Below, one piece after another: positions 33,237 to 45,700 of a DNA stretch of 64,000 nt; position 1 is the first letter of the stretch; each line of letters starts with the position of its first letter. This stretch comes from Isoperla grammatica (taxonomy: Eukaryota > Arthropoda > Insecta > Plecoptera > Perlodidae): positions 1,474,001 to 1,538,000 of the forward strand of contig OX246741.1 of assembly GCA_945910005.1 (NCBI GenBank), read 5' to 3'. The translations under genes and the position numbers were made by a program. A model generated the notes under the pieces. The model was not told where the DNA came from, did not search any database, and worked only from the letters and a program-made list of their open reading frames with translations.

Positions 33237-34033
33237 TAAGAATAAGATTCGATCTATCCGAGAAACCCTCGATTTCGTCCCTCTATTAAAATTGCTTTAA
33301 ATGGCATTAAAATTGTCGAAAATTAAATCAAAAATGTCATCACCTAAATAATTGAAGCTCTTTCTTATCAATGTTTCCCTGTTCCAGTAAATATTTACGT
33401 TTTTCAAATTACCTAATTAATTTGTAAAAGGTGTTTTGCAAGACTAAAATGAAATTAGATAATTTGATGAAAAACGTCCATCGAATTCCAATTCCACGTA
33501 TTCAGTTGTAGCCTGATTTCCAAATGAACTTGTAATTTGTGAATCAGTGCGATTTAAAAAAAGTTATTATCGATTCTAATATAATATGCGAATTTTGTGT
33601 GATGATGGAAACAAAATCTTGTTATCGCCCGTCCGCTCAGATGCGCGATACTGTGACCACACCAGGCTTCACAGTTCAAAGGGCCGAATGTATTCTAATA
33701 CGATGATTGAATTTGGTGTGAAATTCTGTGTCAAATTATCGGCTTTCAAAAAAAAAAAAATATATGAATGGCAAAAGCTGTACCTATAAACAAATTACTT
33801 CCGTGTGATTTGAAACCATGTTGTCGCAATTGCATTTAACTGGTGCTGTCCGTTTACTAGCCACAACAAAAACATTTCTTCTCCATTTAGAATCTTGTCG
33901 TTTGCCACTTCAACGATTTAGGGAGAAGGTAAAGAACGCACACAATCACACAGTTTAACAATCGTGATTAGTTTTGTGTCATATTAGACCCATATTAACA
34001 TATGAAGTGTACCTTTGTGTTGATATTGTTAGC
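33237..34033. other. intergenic, nothing recognised
   Basis: AT-rich DNA upstream of the EAAT coding exons. A 5' UTR exon or promoter could lie here, but I cannot define one. Confidence 0.4.
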
Positions 34034-34175
34034 AAGTATAGGGCCAGATGCACAATCGAGTTAAGTACAAGATTTGTTTATGGTTGCTATGGATTTTTTA
34101 TTGCATGCTATTTTCCATAAAAAAAAAACTCCATAGCAACCATAAACAAATCCTATATACTTAACTTTAACACAA
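34034..34175. repeat. short palindromic repeat family, copy at 34.0 kb
   Basis: GATTTGTTTATGGTTGCTAT and, inverted, ATAGCAACCATAAACAAATC form the arms of a fold-back element with a TTTTCCATAAAAAAA core. It starts AGGGCCAGATGCACA, like the copy at 62449. Probably a MITE. Confidence 0.75.
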
Positions 34176-34499
34176 AAGCCACTGAAACTGTCAAGAGACA
34201 GCGGTGCTAGGCTGTAGCATTGTCTACACTATTGTAGTCTAAATAATTCGATCATACAACAATTGAAATCTGAAAGCTAAAGATAAACTTTTTTCGAGTT
34301 CTATCTGCTAAAATTCACATATACAATTTCTTTTTATTGGAGTGTATAAATCAGAATGTTTCACATAATTCGAGATTCCATTTTAGTACTCGAAATAATG
34401 CACAACTGAAGGTATTGCAAGAGGTTAATTATTTTCTTCTGGTGGGCAACTGGGCATGTTAGACTTTCATAAAACAAACCCAGATAATTATAAAAGCGG

Positions 34500-35913
34500 A
34501 TTTTGATCTAAGAGATCTACTACCACTGCAATTTTTTCCTTTTTATCCTCCCTGTACTCGGAACTAGACAAGGGAAATTCAGAAATTGGTCTATTCATTG
34601 ACCTAAGCAAAGCTTTCGACATTATTGATCATCACATTCTTCTCATCAAACTCTCTTCCCTAGGTATTAATGGACCTGCACTCAACTGGATAGCCTCATT
34701 CTTATTAGACCGTACGCAAGTTGTAAAAATAAAAACTGCAACCTCTGACATACCCGTCCTATCCACTCCACAATATGTTAAAAATGGTGTCCCTCAAGGC
34801 TCAGTCCTTGGACCCCTATTTTTTATTCTCTACACTAATGATTTACATCAAATTCTACACAGTGACAATATTCCTTATTGTGTTAATTCATTTCTAACCC
34901 TCTATGCTGACGATATCACTTCCTTACTCACATCACCAAAAATTAATGCCCCTCAATTAACTAAAGCTGCGAATACTCATATCTCCAAAATTTCCTCTTA
35001 CAACTCAAAGAATCGTCTAGCGACTCAACCATCTAAAACGTTTTTCCTTAACTTTCGTCCTGGTGCTCGGAATATGCTCTCTAGTCCACTTATCCGTTAA
35101 GAAGGCCTAAGCATACCAAGAAAAGTGACTGTCAAAGTTCTTGGGCTCACAATCAGTGAATCTCTAGACTGGTCCCCCCATGTCTATCCATTGCTCCCCG
35201 TCTCCTGAGAGGATGTTACATGCTTTGCAAGCTCAAGATGATCGTCAACCCATCCACACTACTGCTACATTATCATGCCTTCATACACTCCATCATTTCC
35301 TATGGTATCCTCTTCTGGGGCTCGTCCCCACAAGCGAAGCGTGTTTTTATTATTCAAAAACGTGCCGTTAGAATCATTGCAGGTATATCCCGAAGGCAAT
35401 CATGTAAACCACATTTCATTAAATTACACATTCTCACATTACCATCAATACTTATAATAACAGCTGCTTCTTTTGTTTTCTCTAACCCTCACCTTTTCCC
35501 TGTCAATAATGTCAATCACTCTCATCTTACACGATCTAACGCTAACATTTTCATCCCCACTTCTAACCATCTTTATTACAACCATTGTCCTACCCACCTT
35601 TGTAGTAAAATTTATAACAAACTCCCCAAATCAGTAAAAAACTCTACATCTCTTCCACTTTTTAAACATCGACTGAAAACTGTCCTCTCAATTAAACCAT
35701 TTTACACTTTAAAAGAATTTTTTGTTAACTAACAACTTAAATTCCTGTTTCTCTTACCCATCCTTATTGTTATTTCTTAATGTATTTTGTAGTTTTATAG
35801 ATTTGTATGTATATTTTATTTTGAATGTATAGTTATTTTGTATAGTTTATACCAATATTTGTATTATGTACCAATTATACGGTGAAATAAAATAAAATAA
35901 AATAAAATAAAAC
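34500..35913 (+). mobile_element. 5'-truncated, decayed non-LTR retrotransposon (CR1/Jockey-type RT)
   Basis: The translation opens inside the RT domain (RSTTTA), then DLSKAFDIIDHH, NGVPQGSVLGPLFFILYTND and LYADDI, followed by the thumb region and a C-terminal stretch ending KPFYTLKEFFVN at 35732. A nonsense codon at about 35098, a second stop near 35207 and a frameshift near 35200-35215 break it. The 3' end carries an (AAATA)n tail at 35886-35912. Endonuclease and 5' part are missing. It is a dead LINE copy. Confidence 0.85.
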
Positions 35914-38900
35914 AATTTAGTTCTTAACTGTCATAATGGTTACAAAAAGTAGTTCTACTCTTCTGAGTCAATTTACGATAGAGGTACGGATAGACATTGC
36001 ACAATATGCGAATTTTTGTGGGTAATTGAGATCAAACGGTTTTTTACGGCCGCTCTAATAATATGTTTGGATCATTATAAATTGGCCGTTATTTTCTGAA
36101 AAATACAATAATTAGACAATGGTGAACATTATTCTACTTTCGTAGATAGACGTTAAATTAATACATTATTAATAATGTATTTCGAAAGTTTTAATTCAAA
36201 TAAAAACTAGAGATTGAGATTAATAGCGGTATACATTACGTTATGTGTTGAGGTCCCTGAGAATGGTTTTATTTAAGTTTAAATTTTGTTTTGAGGAAAA
36301 ACTGTTTCAGTGGTTTATCCACGTTCCCTATATTTTCACAAGCGTAACTCGAAATTTCATTCATATATTGTTTATATTGTGTTTCGACTGAAATTGCTTC
36401 TATTCAAGTTGTTTTATAATGTTGCAAATACATGAATATTTTCCCCGAACTATGAGCGTAAAATTATCGGTCAAAGAACAAAACACTGCAACAATAACCA
36501 CCAAATTCAATTAAACTTTTTTTTTTGCGAAACATTTCGGTGTTATTTACTAAATAAGCCAACTTTGGTGTTTGGCGGTGATACAATTTTGTCATTTTCT
36601 GTTCAGTTCATTTGTTCCCACATTCCAATTGTTTGGTGTTCACCATTTCCACGGGGTTATTATGTGTAATTTCAATATTCCGATGTGCAAGCTGTTGTAA
36701 ACACAAAGTATGGCCTGATTAACATGTAATCTCACTCCCAAACTAACGGACTTATCCATGGAAGCGAGTATGGAGTAATTCACTCAAAAATGAGTATATG
36801 ACAATCATGAACATGTGGTTTTGTGTGTAAGGTTCGCTACTACTCGATGTAAGCAATGGAACGAAGCTTTCAAACAACTGCCAGATAACAGAACACTCAC
36901 TTTAGAAGCATCTATTATTTATGTGGAAATAACGTGTGAGGTTCTTTATTACAAGCTTTTATTCTCTGTCGTGAAAGTTTGCAATCGATTATTGATTGAT
37001 TCACTTCTATTGTATCGATCTTCTTCAAGTTCGGCATTTTATGAGTCGTTACAGACGCTAATACATTTGTTAATTAGAATTTTCCTGGAAAAGTGGTTTG
37101 GGGGGGGGGGGGTGGGGGGTTGTAATTTCGGTGTGTAAAATTGGGTAAAGACTAAAACAATACATTTGTTAATTTCAATGAATAATTTATAATTTATTTA
37201 TGAATTCATGAATGTATGAATAAGTTTTGCAATTTTTCGCGACTTGCTTGGTAAAAATAAAATCGTGTGGCGCCTAGAAAAGAATTAAATGCATAATTCT
37301 ATAAATGTAGTATTAATGTATTGATAATATATTTGGTTCTCGTTCTCTTACCTTGACGCTTATAGCGTTATGATGCACTTGAGATGCACCCTGGAGGAAG
37401 AAAGCTTCACGATTCGGACTCTCAGGAATATTTCGTCTTGCATTTAGTAATCTAAACCGAACACTTTTAAACACCAAGAGAAACACCAAACACTTATACG
37501 AACCGGCGACCGAGTTAGATTCTACAACGAGCCTTTTCAATATAAAACGATGAAATTAGTAATTTCCAATCGAATGTGGTATCAGTGAAGGAGGCATTGT
37601 GGTGAGTGTGTAGCCTCTGCGATGATACTGGAGTGATAGGAGTGCGAGGAGGGGGGTGGGGGGGGGGAGAGGGGTGACCCCTCCTGCGAGGCAAGTAGAC
37701 AACTGACTGCCAGGATGTGATTGAGGCTGAGGGAGAGCCCAGCGCGCTCATTGCAGGATCTTCATCCTTGATTGGAAAGCAACTAGTGTAGAGGTAATTA
37801 GACAATGTCCTGTCTCCTGACTGACTGACTCACTGACTGACTGACTGACTGACTGACTGACTGACTGACTGACTGACTGACTCACACCGTTTACCCTAGG
37901 TCGCGCCATTTGGAACGCACTTTGATACTATAACGGATACGTGATACGTGATTGTATCTCATTAACGAAAGATGGTACAAACGTGAAATTATTAGTATTT
38001 GGATTCTCTTTTAAAAATAAAGAAACACGTGTTTTACCATTTTCAGGATACCCAGTCAAGGGGGTTGGAAAAGGTGATTATTTAATTTTTTATTTTTTAT
38101 TATTAAATCGAAGATGTTGCAGACGTAAAAATTGTTATTTCGATTCACCAAATAAATAAACATGATACTCGTAGTAAAGTATTATTCTCTCTGACCTACA
38201 TTGCAGAAGTCTAGTTCCCCTGCACATACAATTCATTTATTAAAGTACAATATTTTACAGACAGGTCTTCACAAAACTGTAAGAGAAGTTGACTTAACCC
38301 TTGAATTACGTCATCATGTAACCGCTTACTTTAATCTCATCCTACTAAGTTAACTTTGAGTTTGACTTTCATCCCTAATTCTTGGCTCTGATCCTTAGTT
38401 TAATGAAACAATCTTCCAGTTACGAACAAACTGTATCTTTTTCACTTGTACGGGGATTAAGAAGCAGCGCCGCCGTCTCGAATGTAATGGACTGTCACAG
38501 ATTGAATGCCCCCCCCCCCCCCCCCCACACGATGTACACACGGTGACATAAGAGAATCAAAGCTAGTACAGAAACCTTCATTATCAACACCTCGTCGAGT
38601 TGTATTGTTGGCTTTACTACACGCACTCTATATATAAGCACAGGCTTATGTCAAGGCTGTTGGCGGTGCGGGACGGCGAGGTCTATTGAAATGATGAGAG
38701 TTGCGCCGTGTTGCTAATCTTTGAGCGTCATAAATTTTGTTTATATTGACCAGGCGTTGTTAGATTTTTAGGGAAATAGAGAGCGAAGGTTGAGCCAGTG
38801 AGGTTTCTTCTTCACATGCTGAGCTACTGAGCCAATGAGGACATAGTTTTATCCTGCCTCATTACGAGTTCGTGTTCCTTCACCCTCTAGCCGATCTTCT

Positions 38901-39588
38901 TCTGTTGGTCTGGCCCACTTAGACGTGGGGGCCAGACACAGCGAACTAACTTAGTAAACCCTTTGAGAGTACAGTGACACTTGTTAGCATGTGTTGATCT
39001 TGCGGTGGCTTTGAATGTTGTGAGCGCTAAACAGTCTACTCACTGTGTCTGTTGCTTTGTCTGTGCAGGTAGACTGTTGTTCGATACTTCTCCTAGCACA
39101 CTTACAACAATTAGGATCGTATCTCAAATCAGAAATTTGGCGCTAGTCGACTAACGCAACAAGTAGGCGCCATTAATTACAACAATTGTTTATTGTTGTA
39201 TTATTGCCGTGACATGGTTAACTATAGTGTCAAATTACAGTTTGAAATACGCCCTAAATGACCATTAATTACAAAAATCACTAATTGTTGTATTTGTCGG
39301 CTAGGTTAGGCCTAACTGGCGTCAATGATAAGAGTGGCCAATGTTTGAGGAGTAGCGTTGAGCACATTATATTATTTGTTTTGCAAATGTAGTAGTTAAT
39401 GGTAATAATATCGGTTCTGGTCTCGTGGTGAGTTTACATCCTGGCGGCCCAGCTGTCATCAAGGGTTTAGTTGAATGAAGTGATTGCAGGAACCTGTCAA
39501 TGAAATGTTCCCCCCCTTCATTGCGAGTAACGTGTCTCATCGGAAAATGTGCACAGGAAATGGGTACTCGGGCATTGCTTCATCGGCG
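35914..39588. other. intergenic, no gene seen
   Basis: Holds G/C homopolymer tracts (37100-37112, 37650-37673, 38509-38526), a (GACT)n microsatellite at 37815-37881 and AT-rich DNA. No exon supported on either strand. Confidence 0.5.
37815..37881. repeat. (GACT)n microsatellite
   Basis: About sixteen GACT/CTGA units with one or two interruptions (CTCACTGA). Confidence 0.95.
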
Positions 39589-39840
39589 CTGTGTCACGCT
39601 GTGTCACGCTGTGTCACGCTGTGTCACGCTGTGTCACGCTGTGTCACGCTGTGTCACGCTGTGTCACGCTGTGTTACGCTGTGTCACGCTGTGTCACGCT
39701 GTGTCACGCTGTGTCGCGCTGTGTTACGCTGTGTCACGCTGTGTCACGCTGTGTCACGCTGTGTCACGCTGTGTCGCGCTGTGTCACGCTGTGTCACGCT
39801 GTGTCACGCTGTGTCACGCTGTATCACGCTGTACTATACT
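39589..39840. repeat. 10-bp minisatellite GTGTCACGCT, about 25 copies
   Basis: Exact decamers with occasional C to T or A to G changes. Because 10 is not a multiple of three and no stop arises, several plus-strand frames stay open, giving spurious Cys-rich frames of 100-165 codons. Confidence 0.97.
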
Positions 39841-40016
39841 GGGTCGCTGGCTGACGTTGGTCGCAAGCCCCTCTCAGTCGCTCTTCACATTGAGTATTGG
39901 GCATTATGAATTAAGCTTGAATAGGAAAGGAATAAATTACAAGGGATATTCGGGCAAGGCTACGATTGGTCGTTTTCTCCAAAGAATAAAACTCTAGTGA
40001 ACAGGAAATATTATAA

Positions 40017-40022
40017 TTTATT
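40017..40022 (-). promoter_or_regulatory. candidate poly(A) signal of the neuropeptide gene
   Basis: AATAAA on the minus strand about 805 nt past the neuropeptide stop codon. Plausible but untested; nearer variant signals could be used. Confidence 0.25.
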
Positions 40023-40537
40023 TTAATATGGACACATTCAGGTACGCACATAAAACGTATATGAAGACGCCATCTTTTAGGCGGGAACAGTGACCACCAC
40101 GAAGCTGCTGCTTAGTTCACATCGTTGTAGGGTACATTAAGTATAGTAGGTAATGTTTTAGTCTCGGTAAGCACCCATTGGGTAATATTTTATGTGTTAA
40201 GAAAAATAGAGGGGAACGGTAAATATTACATTTTTCAAAGAATATAATGGTCTTTTTAGTTCAGTTTGCGTCCAAAAGTAGCGGCACCATACGATAAAAC
40301 GAAAAACAACAGCCAAATAACGAATCTCCATCTACTAAGGTTAGTTAAATCCGTAATCATATCACTTGACAAAATGCCTTTCTTCAATTAAAAATTATAT
40401 GGCTTTACACCATTCGAATTGCACATACAATTACTAAGTAATAAAAATATACAAGTGATGGGCAATTCCTGTGACGATTGTGAATATAAGTACAGAACAA
40501 GGCAATACGTACAAAGGCAAGTATAATTTTTTGTATG

Positions 40538-40612
40538 GCTCTTTAATTGGTCTAGTGGAGTTTTCTCTGCTTTTAATGCAGAAGATTCAGGGTTCAATTC
40601 CGGTTTCGGCTA
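40538..40612 (+). repeat. tRNA-like SINE head with TTA-type anticodon loop
   Basis: A-box ATTGGTCTAGTGG at 40546-40558, a perfect five-pair stem TCTGC-TTTTAAT-GCAGA (40566-40582) and B-box GGTTCAATTCC at 40591-40601 follow tRNA order. The loop would read anticodon TTA. The acceptor stem does not pair. A similar block on the minus strand near 47660 shares the B-box side, so a SINE family is likely. Confidence 0.5.
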
Positions 40613-40826
40613 GGTTCTTTTAGCTTTGAAAATTACTAGTTCATACGTAAACGGTAACTTTGGAGCCGTCATAAATGGTCAACACGTCGCCTACTGAAAA
40701 TCAGTTCTTGTAACTCAATGGGAGGAACATAAATACAATTTTGTCTTTACGGACTTGAAATATTATTACGGCTTGTTCGAAAGTATTGTCGTGTTGCTGT
40801 CGCTACTTTGGTCACAAACGAAAGGT

Positions 40827-42735
40827 TTAGTCGTGCGGTGGCTGAACTACACCTGTTGCATTCTTCCCGCTGAGTGAGCGCTTCGTGATAGGCCAATCAT
40901 CACTCAACGGTTCTCCGTGAGGTCCACTCGGTCTCTCCGTAGACTTCTTCTTCATTATGTCAAAGTCACCGAATCCACCATTGAATGTATCCCCATGAAA
41001 CCCCAACGAATCCATTTCAGGTCTTCGTTTGTGCTCCATCCTTCCCAGCATATTCTCTATTCTTGAGACTGCAGCGGCCCGTTTTCCTTCGTTAGCGTCG
41101 TTGTCACTAAGCTCTGGGGTATCCTTGTTACCTCCAGCTCCACTACTGAGGTCATCTCCGTGGAATTCCAATGAATCCATTTCTGGGACCCTCTTCATGG
41201 TCGCGAAGTCTCCAAACCCACCGGAGAATGTGTCCCCGTGGAACCCTGACTGTCCCGAACCCATCCTACGCTTATCTTCTGTCCTCTTCATTGTCGCGAA
41301 GTCCCCAAACCCACCGGAGAATGTGTCCCCGTGGAACCCTGACTGTCCCGAACCCATCCTACGCTTATCTTCTGTCCTCTTCATTGTCGCGAAGTCCCCA
41401 AACCCACCCGAGAATGTGTCCCCATGGAACCCTGACTGTCCCGAACCCATCCTACGCTTATCTTCTGTCCTCTTCATGGTCGCGAAGTCCCCAAACCCAC
41501 CCGAGAAAGTGTCCCCGTGGAACCCTGACTGTCCCGAACCCATTCTACGCTTGTCGTCTCCCCTCTTCATTGTCGCGAAGTCCCCAAACCCACCCGAGAA
41601 TGTGTCCCCATGGAACCCTGACTGTCCCGAACCCATCCTACGCTTTTCTTCTGCCCTCTTCATGGTCGCGAAGTCCCCAAACCCACCCGAGAAAGTGTCC
41701 CCGTGGAACCCTGACTGTCCCGAACCCATTCTACGTTTTTCTTCTGTCCTCTTCATGGTCGCGAAGTCCCCAAACCCACCCGAGAATGTGTCCCCGTGGA
41801 ACCCTGACTGTCCCGAACCCATTCTACGCTTTTCTTCTGTCCTCTTCATGGTCGCGAAGTCCCCAAACCCACCCGAGAATGTGTCCCCGTGGAACCCTGA
41901 CTGTCCCGAACCCATTCTACGCTTTTCTTCTGTCCTCTTCATGGTCGCGAAGTCCCCAAACCCACCCGAGAATGTGTCCCCGTGGAACCCTGACTGTCCC
42001 GAACCCATTCTACGCTTTTCTTCTGCCCTCTTCATGGTCGCGAAGTCCCCAAACCCACCCGAGAATGTGTCCCCGTGGAACCCTGACTGTCCCGAACCCA
42101 TCCTACGCTTATCTTCTGCCCTCTTCATGGTCGCGAAGTCTCCAAACCCACCCGAGAATGTGTCCCCGTGGAACCCTGACTGTCCCGAACCCATCCTACG
42201 CTTATCTTCTGCCCTCTTCATGGTCGCGAAGTCTCCAAACCCACCCGAGAATGTGTCCCCGTGGAACCCTGACTGTCCCGAACCCATCCTACGCTTATCT
42301 TCTGCCCTCTTCATGGTCGCGAAGTCTCCAAACCCACCCGAGAATGTGTCCCCGTGGAACCCTGACTGTCCCGAACCCATCCTACGCTTATCTTCTGTCC
42401 TCTTCATGGTCGCGAAGTCCCCAAACCCACCGGAGAATGTGTCCCCATGAAACCCTGACTGTCCCGAACCCATCCTACGCTTCTCCATCGTTGCATCTCC
42501 GTCACTATTTTGAATCTCTTCAATGCCGTCCTTCGCGTCCGCCTCCCAAAGCTCTCCGAGGATGCCTTCAGGAGTCGCAGGTGAGAGTGCTTTGGGTTTC
42601 ATCGGGCCGGCCTCGGTAGAGTATCGAGATGGCGGTGAGGTGGTGACGTCACGTTTAAACCGCTGATAGGTTTCACTTGCTTGAGGTGCCGACCTGAAGC
42701 CCCCGCGCTCAGTTGCCTCCACGTAAGGAATCCAC
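40827..42735 (-). CDS. neuropeptide precursor exon 4 (14-copy peptide repeat)
   Basis: Acceptor CTCTATAG|G, phase 2 in; stop TAA at 40829-40827. It begins RWIPYVEATERGGF, holds the 14-copy array (42482-41190), then PEMDSLEFHGDD, a spacer, PEMDSLGFHGDTFNGGFGDF, and a degenerate SGPHGE copy before KRSLSGKNATGVV. The two long plus-strand open frames opposite it are antisense shadows of the same repeat. Confidence 0.93.
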
Positions 42736-45700
42736 CTATAGAGAGAATATCATGGGAGTGAGATTGTTTAAATTAATGATTTGCTGAAAATGCAATGGGA
42801 GACACAAACACACGTTCATAAACTGATTCCACAGCAAGCTTGTGGAGGCTGACGTCATAGATGGGCGTGTCGGAACCAATCAGAAGGCGGCTATTTGAAA
42901 TACCGACATGTGGTTGGTTTGAGTAAAGTGACAAGTAGGCGTCGATATTGCTGTCACCTGTTATTACCGACCATGTCGACCAAGTAAGAGAGTGTATTCC
43001 CGATAGTGCACGACGTGCTAAGTCACTACGATCACGAAACACAATGCACTTCACTTATTTGCTATTGTCTACTCTACTTTTTTAGAATGGTGCCACATGG
43101 GACATGTTCTAAAAGTTTGTAACACGATATTTTCCTTTCCACTTTCAATAACAAAGTATTGTGTTTCACTTTCAAAACATGTTTTGCATGTAAATAAATA
43201 TTATACTTCCACGAATAATATTTTGAATGTGTTCGGAACAGGTCGCATTCAGCTGTCTTTATATTTTTTTGAGTATGTACTATATTTTTGAGGTAATCGT
43301 TTAACGTGCAGGACATTTCTTCTGGAGTATCTCTTGGTAATAATACCCCCAAACAACTTAGCCAACTCAAGTGTACAATTCAGACTGACTTGGAAATTAT
43401 TACCTCACCTATCGTTACAATGAGTACATAAGAAATGTTTCACTAACTATAATACTAAATAATAATAATATGTTTTGGTGGATATAATTTATGTTACTAG
43501 CAAACACCAAATGTGAAGCGCGTTGACAGATGAGCTATCTAATACAACTCACAGAACGGCTTATTTGATTTATGTGGTTGTTTAGACAATAGTACCATTG
43601 AGTTTGCAAACTCAATGATAGCATTGAGTTTGTTAGTGTAACAAACTCAATGATGGTAGCCTACTCTTAATTACAACAATTAACATTTCATTATAGGTTT
43701 TATCCAACAACACTCGTACTGACTAACAATACAGTACATGTCAAGATAACAGTGTAGTGAATGTAAATGTTGCAACAGCTGTGACGTAAGCAACAACACT
43801 TACCTGGCAACAGCGCGTTTCATGGGGTTGAACCGCCCGAAGTCCGAATGAAAGACGTTGTCGTGAAACCCTCGAGCGTTGATCCCGAACGGGTCCCTCT
43901 TCTTCCTCCCTCTCTTGGGGTAGTAGTTTCCAACCCCGTCGAACACCGACTCGTGGAATCCTCGGGCATCCACCTCTGAGGACAATCATTATAAAAACTT
44001 GAATTCTCACTTAAAGACGACAGAAGTGACGAAAGTGGTTCCACGAGAACCTTGTGAACGCTGACGTCAAAGATGAGTGAGACATTGGCCAATCAGATGT
44101 CAGTATTTAGAAAGACCACCCGATGGTTGGTTGGCTGCGACTCACTCATTTAGACGTCAGAACTATCAAGGTTTCTGTGGACCCACTTTAGTCACTAATT
44201 GATTACTGTTAAAGTTGCCCAAAGTAATAATTGTCTGGATACTGTAAAGTACATTTCAAGATATTAAAATAAGTTTTATGATTTCTTACTCAGTAATGTA
44301 TTCGATTAGCGTAGTTCCCATTTTCTCTGTGATACGTATTTCAATGCTATAACAACCTGATGACCTAACCTTGAATCGAACACGCAACCAGTGCATGTGA
44401 GGGGGGAGGGCTGGCTATTAATTAGAAATTTAATGAGCTTTCATCGTAATTAATATGTAACTTGAACTAAGTTTCAATGTGTGCAAGCAAAGCTAATTGC
44501 ATCATTGGCTGGGGTGGAAAAAGCCGTCGTTATGGCGACATCAAGTAGGTTCGTGTGGTGGTGTGACGACGAGCATCATGTAAGCCAATCAGCACAGAGC
44601 GGCTTGCAACATATCCAGAGATAATATCTGTCTATTCAGAAAGTTGGACAAACACTCATTTCGACTGTGACGGTGACAAAACAAAATTTAAAAAAGTAAA
44701 TTAAAACGAGCGACTTTTTTTTATGTGAAACTGTATTTGCATATTCAGCATCAACAGTGGCTGCCTGTGTGACTCCAAGTCAGCGTTCGTCAATGTTGTA
44801 ATTGTGTTTTTGTTTATGAACATTATTCAACGCCAGTCCATGTTTGTCTGGGTTCTCCGGTTCCAACCATATTGAGGGGACAAACGGTGCCCTGAACTTC
44901 AAGGAGTATTAGGTGAACGTTGGGGTGTCCTACGGACTGTTTTGGACACCCTTTAATGCCCTTTAAAGAGTAATTCTTGGACGTTGCAAAAGCTTCGTTT
45001 AATAAACAACGATGTGTAAATTGTGCTGTGCAGTCAGGTATCTTTTCCGTAGACTTTCATGTCACATGTCGTTTGAGATTCTTGCATATATGCAAATTAG
45101 CATTCAGATGTCAGGAACTGATACTTTGTGACCGTTCCATACGAACCTGTTTGTTTATATATTTCTGATTTTAAAATTACCTTATTCAACTTTTGTAATG
45201 AGTTGTTGCAACACACCTTCCACAATTAAATAAGATAATTAAAAAAATATTTATTGGCAAGAGCAATGATTCTCTAGGGGATTAAATATTAATATTTTGG
45301 TATACTATTCTACAATATTAAAGCATTTGATAGCAATTTTAACCGACAAAAATCGGGAGTTTTTCAGGGTGGCGACCAGCCTTAAAACAGCCCTTAAAAT
45401 CTCTGCCCAAACTAGCCAATTAACTCAGTTTAATTAGCTAGTAACACGAGAGGATCACATCTTACTGTTGAGACGGCTTCCTACATAAACACTGTCTGTC
45501 TAGCGTAGAACATAACCAGCAGCGATCAACACAAGCTTCAGCACCCCCTACCCCAACGACAATATAAACAAATGCGTCCAAGCTGGAGAAACAACATTGT
45601 ACCAGTATCTATATTTTTATTAAATTTGGTATTAAATAAGAGTTCGTAGATTTATAGATTTTCAATATTTTATGTTTCATTTTTTTAAATGTTTCCTGAT

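Noticed and set aside
36815..37138. 107-codon plus-strand frame
   Set aside because: Ends in a G homopolymer, no recognisable domain or splice context.
39484..39997. Cys-rich frames of 101-165 codons
   Set aside because: Produced by the GTGTCACGCT decamer; three frames show the same translation, so none is a gene.
41029..42619. Two open frames of 473 and 482 codons on the plus strand
   Set aside because: They are antisense shadows of the neuropeptide repeat; a 93-bp period keeps all frames without stops open. They lack any domain.
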